Source: Planotetraspora phitsanulokensis (GTDB lineage Bacteria > Actinomycetota > Actinomycetes > Streptosporangiales > Streptosporangiaceae). Taken from it: DNA of 64,000 nt. Positions 47,132-55,491 of this stretch are shown here, piece by piece; position 1 is the first letter of the stretch, and each line of letters opens with the position of its first letter. Location: NCBI RefSeq assembly GCF_016863295.1, contig NZ_BOOP01000036.1:62001-126000 (forward strand), given 5' to 3'. Under the pieces are notes generated by a model. The model made no database searches. It was given only the letters and a program-made list of their open reading frames with translations, and was not told the DNA's origin. A program made the position numbers and the translations under genes.

Positions 47132-47312
47132 ATTCTTCTGTTGTTCGCGCAATTTCCGGACCCGTACGGCTTTCGCCGATAAGACTCGCGAATAAAAGGT
47201 AATAGGTGGGGTAGAGAGGGCAACCGAAAACGATGTCCGGCGTCAATAGTGAGTGAGCTCGGGCCGTCACGGTCCCGGGCGTCGGGGACAAGGAAGCGTG
47301 AGGGAACCGCTG

Positions 47313-47969
47313 GTGATTCGTCTGCTGCTCGCCGAGGACATGCATCTGATCCGGAAGGCGCTGATCGCGCTTCTCTCCTGTGAGGACGACCTCGAGGTGG
47401 TCGCCGAGACCGCGAGAGGCGAGGAGATCGTCAGGCTCGCCTGTCTACGCCGGCCGGACGTCGCCCTGCTCGACATCGGGATGCCCGGGGTCGACGGCCT
47501 GACAGCGGCCTCGGAACTGCACCGGCGATTACCCACTTGCAAGACGGTGATCCTCACCGGGCTCGGCACCCCGCTCGCCCTGCGCCGGTCGCTGGACGCC
47601 AACGTACGGGGCTTCATCGTCAAGGACGCAGAACCCGGCCATCTCGTCGACTGCATCCGCCGTGTGTACGCCGGAGAGCGTGTGGTCGACCCCGAACTCG
47701 CGGCGGCCGCGCTCGACACGGACGGCAACCCGCTGACGGCTCGCGAGCTGGACATCCTGGAGACCGCCGCCTCCGGAGCAACGGTCGGCGAAATAGCGGA
47801 GCGGCTTTCGCTTTCACATGGAACGGTCCGGAACTACCTGTCGCGAATTCTCGCCAAGCTCGGCGCCCGATCGCGCGTGGAGGCGATTCAGATCGCCTCG
47901 GAATCGGGGTGGTTGTGGCCGGCGAACGGGCGTGAGATCGGCATCCTCCGTCAGCGCCCCAGACGCTGA
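47313..47969 (+). CDS. RamR-like LuxR-family response regulator
   Basis: A 218-residue response regulator. Receiver features are AED at residues 7-9, the phospho-acceptor D54 in ALLDIGMPG and lysine in FIVKDAEPG. The LuxR helix-turn-helix is LTARELDILETAASGATVG followed by LSLSHGTVRNYLSRILAK. GTG at 47313 is chosen for GAGGGA about seven bases upstream. It points towards the class III lanthipeptide operon and ends 124 bp from it. In Streptomyces RamR activates ramCSAB, so it is the likely activator here, though its orientation is convergent rather than co-directional. Confidence 0.88.
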   Translation: MIRLLLAEDMHLIRKALIALLSCEDDLEVVAETARGEEIVRLACLRRPDVALLDIGMPGVDGLTAASELHRRLPTCKTVILTGLGTPLALRRSLDANVRGFIVKDAEPGHLVDCIRRVYAGERVVDPELAAAALDTDGNPLTARELDILETAASGATVGEIAERLSLSHGTVRNYLSRILAKLGARSRVEAIQIASESGWLWPANGREIGILRQRPRR

Positions 47970-48032
47970 CCCGGCGCGCAGCTTGCTTGTCGACCTGGAA
48001 AGCGATGCATGCCGTCCCTCGCAGTGAATGCG

Positions 48033-48096
48033 CGCATGATCACGCAAGCGAAATGGGCAGCTGAGGGGGCATGATCACGAGCCTGTGCATGATCAC
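48033..48096. repeat. 53-bp repeat array 4 at the end of the lanthipeptide operon
   Basis: Reverse-type motifs begin at 48033 (CGCATGATCAC) and 48086 (TGCATGATCAC), 53 bp apart, with an off-register GGCATGATCAC at 48068. The last copy overlaps the stop codon of the exporter gene ending at 48093, so this unit reaches into coding sequence. Confidence 0.8.
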
Positions 48097-49787
48097 GCCA
48101 AGGACGGTGGGCGGTGGTCCAGCCACAGGCCGACGAGGTCGGCGTACAGCGGTGAGGCGCCCACCAGGTCCTCGTGCGTCCCGGCCAGGACCCGGGTGCC
48201 GTCCATGACCAGGACGCGGCGGGCGCGCAGCGCGGAGGAGATCCGATGGGCGACGACGATCAGCGTTCCGCCCCGCGCGGCGAACGCGGCCTCGGCCCTG
48301 GCCTCCGCGGCGGGGTCCAGATGGCAGGTCGCCTCGTCGAGCACGACCAGCCGCGCGGGCGACAGATAGGTCCTGGCCAGCGCGATCAACTGCCGTTCGC
48401 CGGCCGACAGCTCGGCCGGGTCGATCTCGGTGTGATAGCCGTCGAACCGCTGGACCAGGTCGGCCAGGCCGAACGCGGCCACCGCCTCGTCGACGGCCTC
48501 GGCCGGCGCCTCCGGGGCGAGGTAGGTGAGGTTGTCGGCGAGGCTCCCGTGGAAGACGTAGGCCTCCTGCGGGATCAGCGCGCGGACGGCCTCGTGGGCC
48601 TCGCTCGCGGGGACGCCGCCGATCAGCACCGAGCCCTCAGCGGGGCGGAGCACCCCGGCGACGAGCCCGGCGAGGGTCGACTTGCCGATCCCGCTCGGGC
48701 CGACCACGGCCAGGTGGTCGCCTTCCGGCACGACGAGATCCAGGCCGTCGATCACCGGCTCCGCCTCGGGCCCGTACGCGAAGGAGACCCCCGTCAGTTC
48801 CAGCCCCGTGCTCTCAGGCCGCCTCCGCGGCTCGGACGACTCCGGCGGAACCTGGTCGCCGAGGATCCGCTCCAGCGTGACGGCCAGTCGTACGCCGCTG
48901 ACGCCGAGCCCCTGGACGAGCCCGGACAGCGCGGGCGTGAGCGACTGCATGACGTACGTGAGGGCCCCGAGGGCCACGCCCGCCGTCAAGCCCCGGTCGA
49001 GCAGCCACGGCGTGCCCGCGAGCAGCAGGAGGATCGGCAGCCAGCCGCCCACGGCGAGCGACAACGTCCGGGTGGCCGTGACCCGGGCCAGCGCGCGGGC
49101 GGCCCGGGCCTGGTCGCCGATCTGGCGGCCCACGCCGGCTGCGACGCGGACCTCCGCCCCGCAGGCCGCGACGTCGCGCAGGCCGCCCGCCATGACGGCG
49201 ACCGCGGAGGCCGTCCGCTCGTCGGCCACGATGAAGTCCCGCTGCCGCCGGGCCAGCGCGGGCAGGGACGCGAGGAACAGGCCCAGCCCCAGCAACACGG
49301 GGGGCAACACGAGCGGCACCACCGCCGGGGCGAGCGTCATCATGCCGATCGCGACGCTGACCAGCGTGAACACGAACGACCTCACCACCGTGATGATCGC
49401 CCCGAGTGCGTCCCTGGCGAGCTCGACCTGATGGTTCATCCGGGCAACCGCCGAGGCGTCGCCATCACGTTCCGCCCGCAACGCGCCGGAGACCACGCGG
49501 GTCAGCAGGTCGTCGCGGAAGGGCTCGACCACCGCGGCGATGTTCAGCAGGATCTGGCGGGCCGCGACGGCCGCCAGCAACCAGGCGGCGGCCAGCAGGG
49601 CCAGCCAGGCGAGCCCGGCCCCGGGACGCCCGGCCGCGAACCCGTCGTCGACGGCCCGCGCCACCGCGTGACCCCCGGCGAACGCGGGCACCACCTCGGC
49701 CAGCGACCAGGCGCCCAGCCGGACGATCCGGTACGGCTCCCGCGACAACGAGCGGCGAAGGAAGAGCCACACGAGCCCGCCCCTCAT
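48093..49787 (-). CDS. Lanthipeptide ABC half-exporter B (RamB-like)
   Basis: A 564-residue permease-ATPase fusion. It has six membrane helices in about residues 20-300, Walker A GPSGIGKST, signature LSAGERQLIALAR and LVVLDEATCHLD with the catalytic glutamate intact. The ATG overlaps the upstream exporter stop as ATGA. It is expected to form a heterodimer with the preceding half-exporter to move the mature lanthipeptide out. A longer upstream reading exists but is out-of-frame noise within the neighbouring gene. Confidence 0.9.
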   Translation of the reverse strand: MRGGLVWLFLRRSLSREPYRIVRLGAWSLAEVVPAFAGGHAVARAVDDGFAAGRPGAGLAWLALLAAAWLLAAVAARQILLNIAAVVEPFRDDLLTRVVSGALRAERDGDASAVARMNHQVELARDALGAIITVVRSFVFTLVSVAIGMMTLAPAVVPLVLPPVLLGLGLFLASLPALARRQRDFIVADERTASAVAVMAGGLRDVAACGAEVRVAAGVGRQIGDQARAARALARVTATRTLSLAVGGWLPILLLLAGTPWLLDRGLTAGVALGALTYVMQSLTPALSGLVQGLGVSGVRLAVTLERILGDQVPPESSEPRRRPESTGLELTGVSFAYGPEAEPVIDGLDLVVPEGDHLAVVGPSGIGKSTLAGLVAGVLRPAEGSVLIGGVPASEAHEAVRALIPQEAYVFHGSLADNLTYLAPEAPAEAVDEAVAAFGLADLVQRFDGYHTEIDPAELSAGERQLIALARTYLSPARLVVLDEATCHLDPAAEARAEAAFAARGGTLIVVAHRISSALRARRVLVMDGTRVLAGTHEDLVGASPLYADLVGLWLDHRPPSLA

Positions 49788-51475
49788 GAGGCCCCCTGGA
49801 AGACCGCCCGGTAGTCCGGGTCGGCCCACAGCGACTCGTGCGTGCCGTGTGCGCGCACACGCCCGTTCTCCAGCCAGACGACCTGGTCGGCCCGGGCGGC
49901 GGTGGCGACCCGGTGGGCCACGACCAGGCGCGTCCGGTCGGCCAGCCTGCCGGTGAGCGCGCGGCTGACCTGGCGCTCGGTCAGCGTGTCGAGGCTGGAC
50001 ATGGCGTCGTCGAGGATGAGGAGCCGTTCGGCCTGGGCGAATGCCCGGGCGAGCCCGACGCGCTGGGCCTGGCCGCCCGACATCGGCGCCTCCGTCATCG
50101 GGGTGGCGTATCCCCGGGGAAGGCGGCGGATGAACACGTCGGCGCACGCGTCCTGCGCCGCGGCCTGGACCCGGGCGGAGTCCGGCCACCGCTGCCCGAA
50201 CGCGACGGCGTCGCCGACGGTCGCGCCGAGCAGGACCGGGCGCTCGAACGCGTACCCGACCGCGCGGCGCAGCTGATCGCGCCCGATCTCCGTCAGCGGG
50301 ACGCCGTCGAGCAGCACCGACCCCCAGTCAGGGTCGACCAGCCTGCCCGCCACCGCCGCGAGGGACGACTTGCCCGAACCCGACCGGCCGACGACCGCCA
50401 CGCAGCACCCGCCGGGGACGACCAGGTCGATGTCGCTCAGCAGGGGCGTGCCGTTCGCCCGGACGGTGACCCGGCGGAACTCCAGCCGCCCGCGCCCGCC
50501 GGCCGGGGGGCGGGAGCCGTACGCGAGGGGGCGCTCCGCCAGCAGACGTTCGAGGCGGTGGGCGGCCGACCGCGCGCGGGCGAGCCGGCCCGCGTAGCCG
50601 ATCGCGGAGCCGAGACCCGCGCCGAGTACGGCGTAGCGGGCTCCGGCGAGCAGTTCGCCGACGGTGAGGGCGCCGCTCGCGAGCCTGAGCCCGCCCACGG
50701 CGAGCACGGCCGTCTCCAGCAGGGGGATCACCACGGCTGCCTGCACGCCCGCCCGCGCATGGAGCCGCCACAGCGCCAGCCCGTGGGAGCGGAGCCGGGG
50801 GAGCGGCATGAGGACGCGGCGCACCTCCTGCTCCTGGGTGCCCGCCGCGGTGATGGTGCTCGCACCCGAGAGGGCGCCGACGAGCCGGGCCGCGATCTCG
50901 CCCTGAGCCTGCTGGTAGCCGCCCGCGGCGGCCGTGGTCTTCCGCATGAACGCCCGGACGACGCCGACGATGGCGAGCAGGCCCACGACGAGCGTCACCG
51001 CCAGCCACGGATCGATGAGGGCGAGGGCGACCACGCTCCCGGCGGAGGGGATGACCAGTGACGCGGCGGTGACGACGGCCTCGGGCGCGCGTGCGGCCTC
51101 CTCCACGTTCACTCCCGCGCGGGTCACCAGGTCGCCGGTCGTGAAACGCCTGGTCATGGCCGCCCCGACGGCGAGGATGTGGCCGACGACGCGGCGGCGC
51201 AGCCACAGGGCCGCGTGCGCCCCGCTCGCGCCCGACGACAACACGCCGAGCGCGTCGCACGCCACGAGGAAGACCACGAGGAGCACGGTCGCGGGAAGCC
51301 ACCCGTGGCCGTCCGACGTGGCCCCCGTGAGGGCGTCGAGAGTGCGGCCGAGCGCCATCGGGAGGAACAGCTCCGCGACGGAGCCGGCGAGCGCGGTGGC
51401 GGCGAGGAGCCACAGCCACCGGCCGCTGTGCCTGGCGGCCGTGCTGATCAGCGCGTCCGCAGCTCGTGAGGACAT
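49784..51475 (-). CDS. Lanthipeptide ABC half-exporter A (RamA-like)
   Basis: A 563-residue permease-ATPase fusion with six helices, Walker A GRSGSGKSS and signature MSGGQAQRV. Its Walker B is LLILDDAMSSLD, where the usual catalytic Glu is Asp, so one ATP site of the heterodimer is probably degenerate. The ATG giving MSSRAADALIS is preceded by GGAGGAG. It follows the precursor gene by 115 bp that contain a strong hairpin. Confidence 0.9.
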   Translation of the reverse strand: MSSRAADALISTAARHSGRWLWLLAATALAGSVAELFLPMALGRTLDALTGATSDGHGWLPATVLLVVFLVACDALGVLSSGASGAHAALWLRRRVVGHILAVGAAMTRRFTTGDLVTRAGVNVEEAARAPEAVVTAASLVIPSAGSVVALALIDPWLAVTLVVGLLAIVGVVRAFMRKTTAAAGGYQQAQGEIAARLVGALSGASTITAAGTQEQEVRRVLMPLPRLRSHGLALWRLHARAGVQAAVVIPLLETAVLAVGGLRLASGALTVGELLAGARYAVLGAGLGSAIGYAGRLARARSAAHRLERLLAERPLAYGSRPPAGGRGRLEFRRVTVRANGTPLLSDIDLVVPGGCCVAVVGRSGSGKSSLAAVAGRLVDPDWGSVLLDGVPLTEIGRDQLRRAVGYAFERPVLLGATVGDAVAFGQRWPDSARVQAAAQDACADVFIRRLPRGYATPMTEAPMSGGQAQRVGLARAFAQAERLLILDDAMSSLDTLTERQVSRALTGRLADRTRLVVAHRVATAARADQVVWLENGRVRAHGTHESLWADPDYRAVFQGAS

Positions 51476-51543
51476 CGGCTCCTCCCTGAACCTCCCTGAA
51501 CCGGCATGGGGCCTCGGACGGAGGACCCCCGGAGAAACGAGAG

Positions 51544-51570
51544 CCTGGGCGGCCACGAGGGCCGCCCAGG
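51544..51570 (-). terminator. Attenuator-like hairpin between precursor and exporter genes
   Basis: CCTGGGCGGCC, loop ACGAG, GGCCGCCCAGG: an 11-bp perfect stem 21 bp after the precursor stop. The sequence after it on the transcribed strand is only moderately T-rich. A partial terminator here would leave more precursor than exporter mRNA, a usual design in lantibiotic operons. Confidence 0.75.
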
Positions 51571-51590
51571 TCTGTCGTGCTAAATCGTCA

Positions 51591-51728
51591 TCAGCCGCAG
51601 AGCAGGCTCAGGCTGCTGTTCTCGTGCGGGGTGCAGGCCAGCAGGCTCAGGTTGCTGCCGCCGCCTCCACCGTGACCGCCGCCGTGACCACCGGGGGTCT
51701 CGAGCGTCTGAAGGTCGAGAAGTGCCAT
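51591..51728 (-). CDS. lanA: Class III lanthipeptide precursor (SapB-like)
   Basis: A 45-residue precursor. The leader has MALLDLQTLETP, matching the LLDLQ-type kinase-docking motif of class III leaders (compare LFDLQSME of SapB). Next comes an unusual Gly/His linker GGHGGGHGGGGG. The core holds two ring motifs: S25-NL-S28-LLA-C32 and S38-SL-S41-LL-C44, i.e. SxxSxxxC and SxxSxxC, which allow labionin or lanthionine rings like those of SapB or labyrinthopeptins. The ATG overlaps the synthetase TAA stop by one base, and AAGGAGG lies eight bases upstream, so translation should be strong and coupled. Confidence 0.93.
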   Translation of the reverse strand: MALLDLQTLETPGGHGGGHGGGGGSNLSLLACTPHENSSLSLLCG

Positions 51729-54325
51729 TACGAACACCTCCTTCCACTACTCGTCGGGATGGTGGACCCGGCGGGCCGGCGCAGGGGCCCCTGCGCATGA
51801 CTCCGTCCGGGGGGCTCGAAGAAGGGGAGGCGCACCGGCCGGTCGTGCAGCGCGGCGCCAAGTGCGAACAGCACTCCGGCACTCCCCGTGGCAAGGTCCA
51901 TGGACAACCGGAGCAGCTGGGCTCCGGGGAAGGCGAGGCCGTCTCTGAAGGGCAGTTCGTGCCAGGCCAGGCGCGAGATCTGCCGCGCCGCCGCGTCCTG
52001 CCGTCCCTCCAGTCCGAGGCAGGCGATCATGCCCGCGCGGCCGGCGAACAGGCCCGGCTGGATGAAGTACGACAGGGTGGTGACCGGGCGGATGGCCTCC
52101 AGCGCCTCGGCGAACCGTTCGTCCTGCCGGTGCGCGAGGTAGCGGGCCAGGACCAGGCCGATGCCGGCTGAGCCCTCGTCGAGGTAGGGGTTGGTCCGCC
52201 AGCCCTGCTGCACGTGCAACTGGCCGTCGTCCCTCCGGACGCAGCGCCGGAGGTCCTGTCGCAGGGCGGTCGCCGCCAGGTCGAGCAGGCCGTCGTCTCC
52301 GGTGCGCTCGTAGGCGTGCAGGAACATGAGGGCCGGCCCGGCCGAGCCGTACATCAGTCCGGCGTGTGGGTGCACGCCGCCGCTGATCTCGGGCACGTCG
52401 TCGGGGCCCCCGAGCCGGTCCGCCACCACTTCGACCATGCGGGACGCCTGGTCGCCGAACGCCGCCTCGCCGGTGACGTCCTGGAAGTGGAGCAGGTTCA
52501 GCGCGATCCCGGCGATGCCGCGATAAAGGCTCAGGTCGAGGTGCTCCCAGCTCTGCCCGGCGCAGACCTCGGCCGCGTCGAGGGCGTCCTCGCGGCGGCC
52601 GAGCGCCTCCAGCGCGTATGCCACGCCGTGCAGCCCGCTGTAGAACCCGATGCCCGCCGCGGGATCCTTGGCCCGTTCGGCCAGCCAGTCCTCGTGGTCG
52701 GGGAAGCGCCCGGCTCCCGTGACGGCCAGGGCGTGCAGCACGCCGGCGGCTCCGTTGGCGAGGCTGACTCCTCCGCCCGGCTGGAACTGCACGATGTCGC
52801 CGGGGAACAGCCGGTCGCCGCGGCCGGGCGTCGCGCTCGCGAGGATCGCCCTGGTGATCGACTCCCTGATCGCCGGCCAGCCGTCCGCCAGCATGCTCGC
52901 GGGAGGCGGGGGCGGCTCGTGGCCCACGATGGTCCGTACGGCTCCCGCGATCAGCCCGGGGGACACCGGGAAGGTGTCCGTCACCAGCCGGCCCAGATGG
53001 ACGGCCTTCGGCCGGTGGAGCGGCAACATCATCGTGGCCATCGGGGCGAACATGCCGAGGTGCAGGCAGGCCAGCGCGTACGCGTCGGCCTCCACGCCCG
53101 TCCGCCCCGGCGGCGGGACGAACCCGGGGTTGGCCAGGGTGGGCCGTTTCCTGTCGGCCGCCAGGGAGGAGACCTCGAAGTCGATGAGGACCACACGCTC
53201 CCCGTCGACGAGGACGTTGAACGGGTGCAGGTCGCCGAACACCACGCCCCGCTCGTGCAGGGCGGCCAGCGCCCGGCGCACCTCGGCGAGCGTGGCGACC
53301 GCCCACCGGGTGTAGTCGGCGAGGGCGTCGTCGCCCGCGTCCGAACTGGTGAGAGGGTGCTTCTGTGCGATGAGCCGGCTCAGGGTCGTGCCGTCCACGT
53401 GCTCCTGCACGAGGAAGTGGTGCTCCCCGAGGGTGAAGTAGTCGCGCAGGGCGGGCACCACGTCCAGCCCGGCCAGCCGGTCCATGATCTCGGCCTCGTG
53501 CCGGAGGCGGGTGACCGCGTCCCGGCCGGCGGTGTCCAGCCCCGCGTGCGGACGCGCCTCCTTCAGCACGACCCGCTCGCCCGCGCGGACGTCGGTCCCG
53601 AGGTAGACCCCGCCCCCGTTGGAGAAGTGCAGCACGCTGTCCACCCGGTACGGCAGGCCCTCCATGGTGACGGAGTTCCTGGCGGCCAGATGCGGTTCGA
53701 GGAACCCGGGGAGGGTCACCCACGGGGGGAGGACGAAGGCGGGCCCGCGGACGTCGGGGACGAGTTCGCCCTCGGGATTCTCGATCGCGAGCACCCGCTC
53801 GCCGCCGTCCGTCACGCAGTACCGCTCGGCGAAGCCGCCGTACCGCACATACAGCGGGCCGTCGCCGTAGCGCAGGTCGCTCAAGATGTACGGCCCCGCC
53901 ACGCCCTCGAGGATCTCCGCGAGGTCCTTCAGGACGAGCTCCAACTGGACCTCGTCGACCGGGTAGATCGTCACGAGCTTGCCGCTCGAGTCGCGGCCGG
54001 CGTACTTCGAGTTGCGCATCATCATGACGCGCCGGCCGCGCAGGAACTTGAACGCCAGGCCATGGGCGACGCAGTAGTCCCACACCGCCGCGAGCACCTG
54101 CTCGGCCTCATCGAGACACGACGAGACGTGGATCTTCCATCCCTGCTGCGGCAGGCGGCCACCGGACGGCGCGTAGTGCGACCAGGTGTCCGTCGCCACA
54201 TGCGCCCAGCCGTCGGGAAGGTCCCGGCCGGCGACGGCGAAGTCCGGGTGCTCGGCGCGTTTGCGGTCGAGCGTGTCATAAAAGAAAGGATCCGCGAAGC
54301 AATAATTCTCGTACGTGTTAATCAC
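51728..54325 (-). CDS. lanKC: Class III lanthionine synthetase (RamC-like LanKC)
   Basis: Trifunctional enzyme that phosphorylates Ser/Thr, eliminates phosphate and closes rings. The 865 residues begin at GTG 54325 (INTYENYCFADPFFYD), set by AAGGGG seven bases upstream. The lyase-like region is residues about 1-215. The kinase domain is about 225-500, with K255 (VVLKEARPH), D365 and N370 (FGDLHPFNVL) and D382 in the metal-binding DFE. The C-terminal LanC-like toroid shows GxxG repeats such as LYRGIAGIAL and LDEGSAGIGL but no zinc-ligand Cys-His, as usual for class III. First gene of the lanKC-lanA-exporter operon. Confidence 0.94.
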   Translation of the reverse strand: MINTYENYCFADPFFYDTLDRKRAEHPDFAVAGRDLPDGWAHVATDTWSHYAPSGGRLPQQGWKIHVSSCLDEAEQVLAAVWDYCVAHGLAFKFLRGRRVMMMRNSKYAGRDSSGKLVTIYPVDEVQLELVLKDLAEILEGVAGPYILSDLRYGDGPLYVRYGGFAERYCVTDGGERVLAIENPEGELVPDVRGPAFVLPPWVTLPGFLEPHLAARNSVTMEGLPYRVDSVLHFSNGGGVYLGTDVRAGERVVLKEARPHAGLDTAGRDAVTRLRHEAEIMDRLAGLDVVPALRDYFTLGEHHFLVQEHVDGTTLSRLIAQKHPLTSSDAGDDALADYTRWAVATLAEVRRALAALHERGVVFGDLHPFNVLVDGERVVLIDFEVSSLAADRKRPTLANPGFVPPPGRTGVEADAYALACLHLGMFAPMATMMLPLHRPKAVHLGRLVTDTFPVSPGLIAGAVRTIVGHEPPPPPASMLADGWPAIRESITRAILASATPGRGDRLFPGDIVQFQPGGGVSLANGAAGVLHALAVTGAGRFPDHEDWLAERAKDPAAGIGFYSGLHGVAYALEALGRREDALDAAEVCAGQSWEHLDLSLYRGIAGIALNLLHFQDVTGEAAFGDQASRMVEVVADRLGGPDDVPEISGGVHPHAGLMYGSAGPALMFLHAYERTGDDGLLDLAATALRQDLRRCVRRDDGQLHVQQGWRTNPYLDEGSAGIGLVLARYLAHRQDERFAEALEAIRPVTTLSYFIQPGLFAGRAGMIACLGLEGRQDAAARQISRLAWHELPFRDGLAFPGAQLLRLSMDLATGSAGVLFALGAALHDRPVRLPFFEPPGRSHAQGPLRRPAGSTIPTSSGRRCS

Positions 54326-54356
54326 AACATGTCCCCTTAGGCCGATCGCTTCAAAG

Positions 54357-54368
54357 AATTCCGGAATT
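54357..54368. promoter_or_regulatory. AATTCCGGAATT palindrome upstream of lanKC
   Basis: A perfect 12-bp palindrome 32 bp before the lanKC start in an AT-rich stretch. A TTGACT hexamer lies further upstream on the same strand. It is a candidate regulator site or promoter element for the operon; binding by the RamR-like regulator is unproven. Confidence 0.4.
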
Positions 54369-54565
54369 AAGGGGTTGGGCCAAGTTACGTGAGTCAACAG
54401 CTGCATAGGTGTCCGTCATGCGGCCACCCGTGATTCCGGTCATGGGGGATCGCATGAAGAACCCAGGGGCGAGCCGGATGCGATGCGTGTGATCCCCGGA
54501 GAATTCACAGGTGACGGGCCGAGGCGGCCTGATTTCCAGCGAGGGGCGAGGTCCGCCCGGGCCGG

Positions 54566-55273
54566 TCAGCGGGTGGAACGGGTGGGGAGTTCCGTCACCA
54601 GGCGGAACCAGCCGTCCAGGTCCAGGATCGTGCTTACCGTGCCGTCGAGGGCGGCCGCGCGGATGCGCAGGCTGTCGATGCCTGTGCCGCTCCGCGGGCG
54701 GGTCATGGGCTCCACGCCGTCGTTGGCGACGGTGAGGGTGACCGACCGGCCCGTCTGCCGCATCTCGATGAGGCAGCGGCGTGCGTCGCTGTGCCGGAGC
54801 ACGTTGGTCACCGCCTCGCGGACCGTGACCGCGAAGACGGCGCCGGCCTCGGGGGCGAGCGCCACGTCCGCCACGTGGAGCGTGCAGTCGACGCCGCGCG
54901 CCGTGAGGACGGCCCGGGCGTCGGCGATCTCCGACCAGAGGGAGATCTCCTGGTAGGACCGGGTGACGTTGCGGATGTCGGTCGCCGCCCGGCGGACGGA
55001 CTCGATCACGTTGGCCAGGGCGGGCCGTACGGGGGAGTTCTCGTCGGCGAGGCGGTAGGCCAGCTCCCCCTGCAGGGAGGCCAGCCAGAGGCGGCTGCTG
55101 ACCAGGTCGTGCACGTCCCGGCCGAGCTGCTCGCGCGCCTCGGCCGCGGCCCTGCGCAGGGCCTCGCCGTCCGGACGGCGAGACCGTCGTGAACGGCAGG
55201 CGAGCCCGGCGAGGGCGGCGCACACGAGGCAGATCGTCACGGCGGCGAGGGCGAGCACGGCGGAGCTGGGCAA
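54566..55273 (-). CDS. Orphan NarL-group sensor histidine kinase
   Basis: A short 235-residue kinase with a single N-terminal membrane helix (about residues 4-26) and no sensor domain. It has phospho-acceptor H55 in GRDVHDLVSSRL, N-box REAVTNVLRHS and G-box GTGIDSLRIRA. The TTG start follows GGAGG by eight bases, with AT-rich DNA (55315-55400) upstream that may hold the promoter. No regulator is adjacent; the nearest unpaired one is the RamR-like protein about 7 kb away across the lanthipeptide operon. It could form a split two-component pair with it. Confidence 0.87.
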   Translation of the reverse strand: MPSSAVLALAAVTICLVCAALAGLACRSRRSRRPDGEALRRAAAEAREQLGRDVHDLVSSRLWLASLQGELAYRLADENSPVRPALANVIESVRRAATDIRNVTRSYQEISLWSEIADARAVLTARGVDCTLHVADVALAPEAGAVFAVTVREAVTNVLRHSDARRCLIEMRQTGRSVTLTVANDGVEPMTRPRSGTGIDSLRIRAAALDGTVSTILDLDGWFRLVTELPTRSTR

Positions 55274-55491
55274 GTGAAGATCCTCCAGTCATCCTCGCCA
55301 GAGGACCGGCCTCGCTTTCGAATGCACGGCTCGATCATTGCATGAAAGTCAATAAATATGGCGACTTAATGCTGATCGAATTGCGTTCTATTAGTGGCGT
55401 GCCCGATGGGTGCCGGAATCGTCGCGATGCGCGTGATCCGGTTGACGAGGATAGAGAATTCCGGCCGCGGTAGGGCGGTGAATCTGGAGTC

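Noticed and set aside
48174-49814. Long plus-strand frames across the lanthipeptide exporters
   Set aside because: They are antisense shadows with Arg/Gly/Asp-rich translations; exporter domains are on the minus strand.
49788-50189. N-terminal extension of the RamB-like exporter
   Set aside because: The extension is Arg/Pro-rich noise overlapping the RamA-like ATPase domain; the ATG at 49787 with ATGA overlap is clearly the real start.
54351-54455. A 34-codon frame between the orphan kinase and lanKC as a second precursor peptide
   Set aside because: It has no Cys, no ring motif and no leader motif, so it is not a lanthipeptide precursor.
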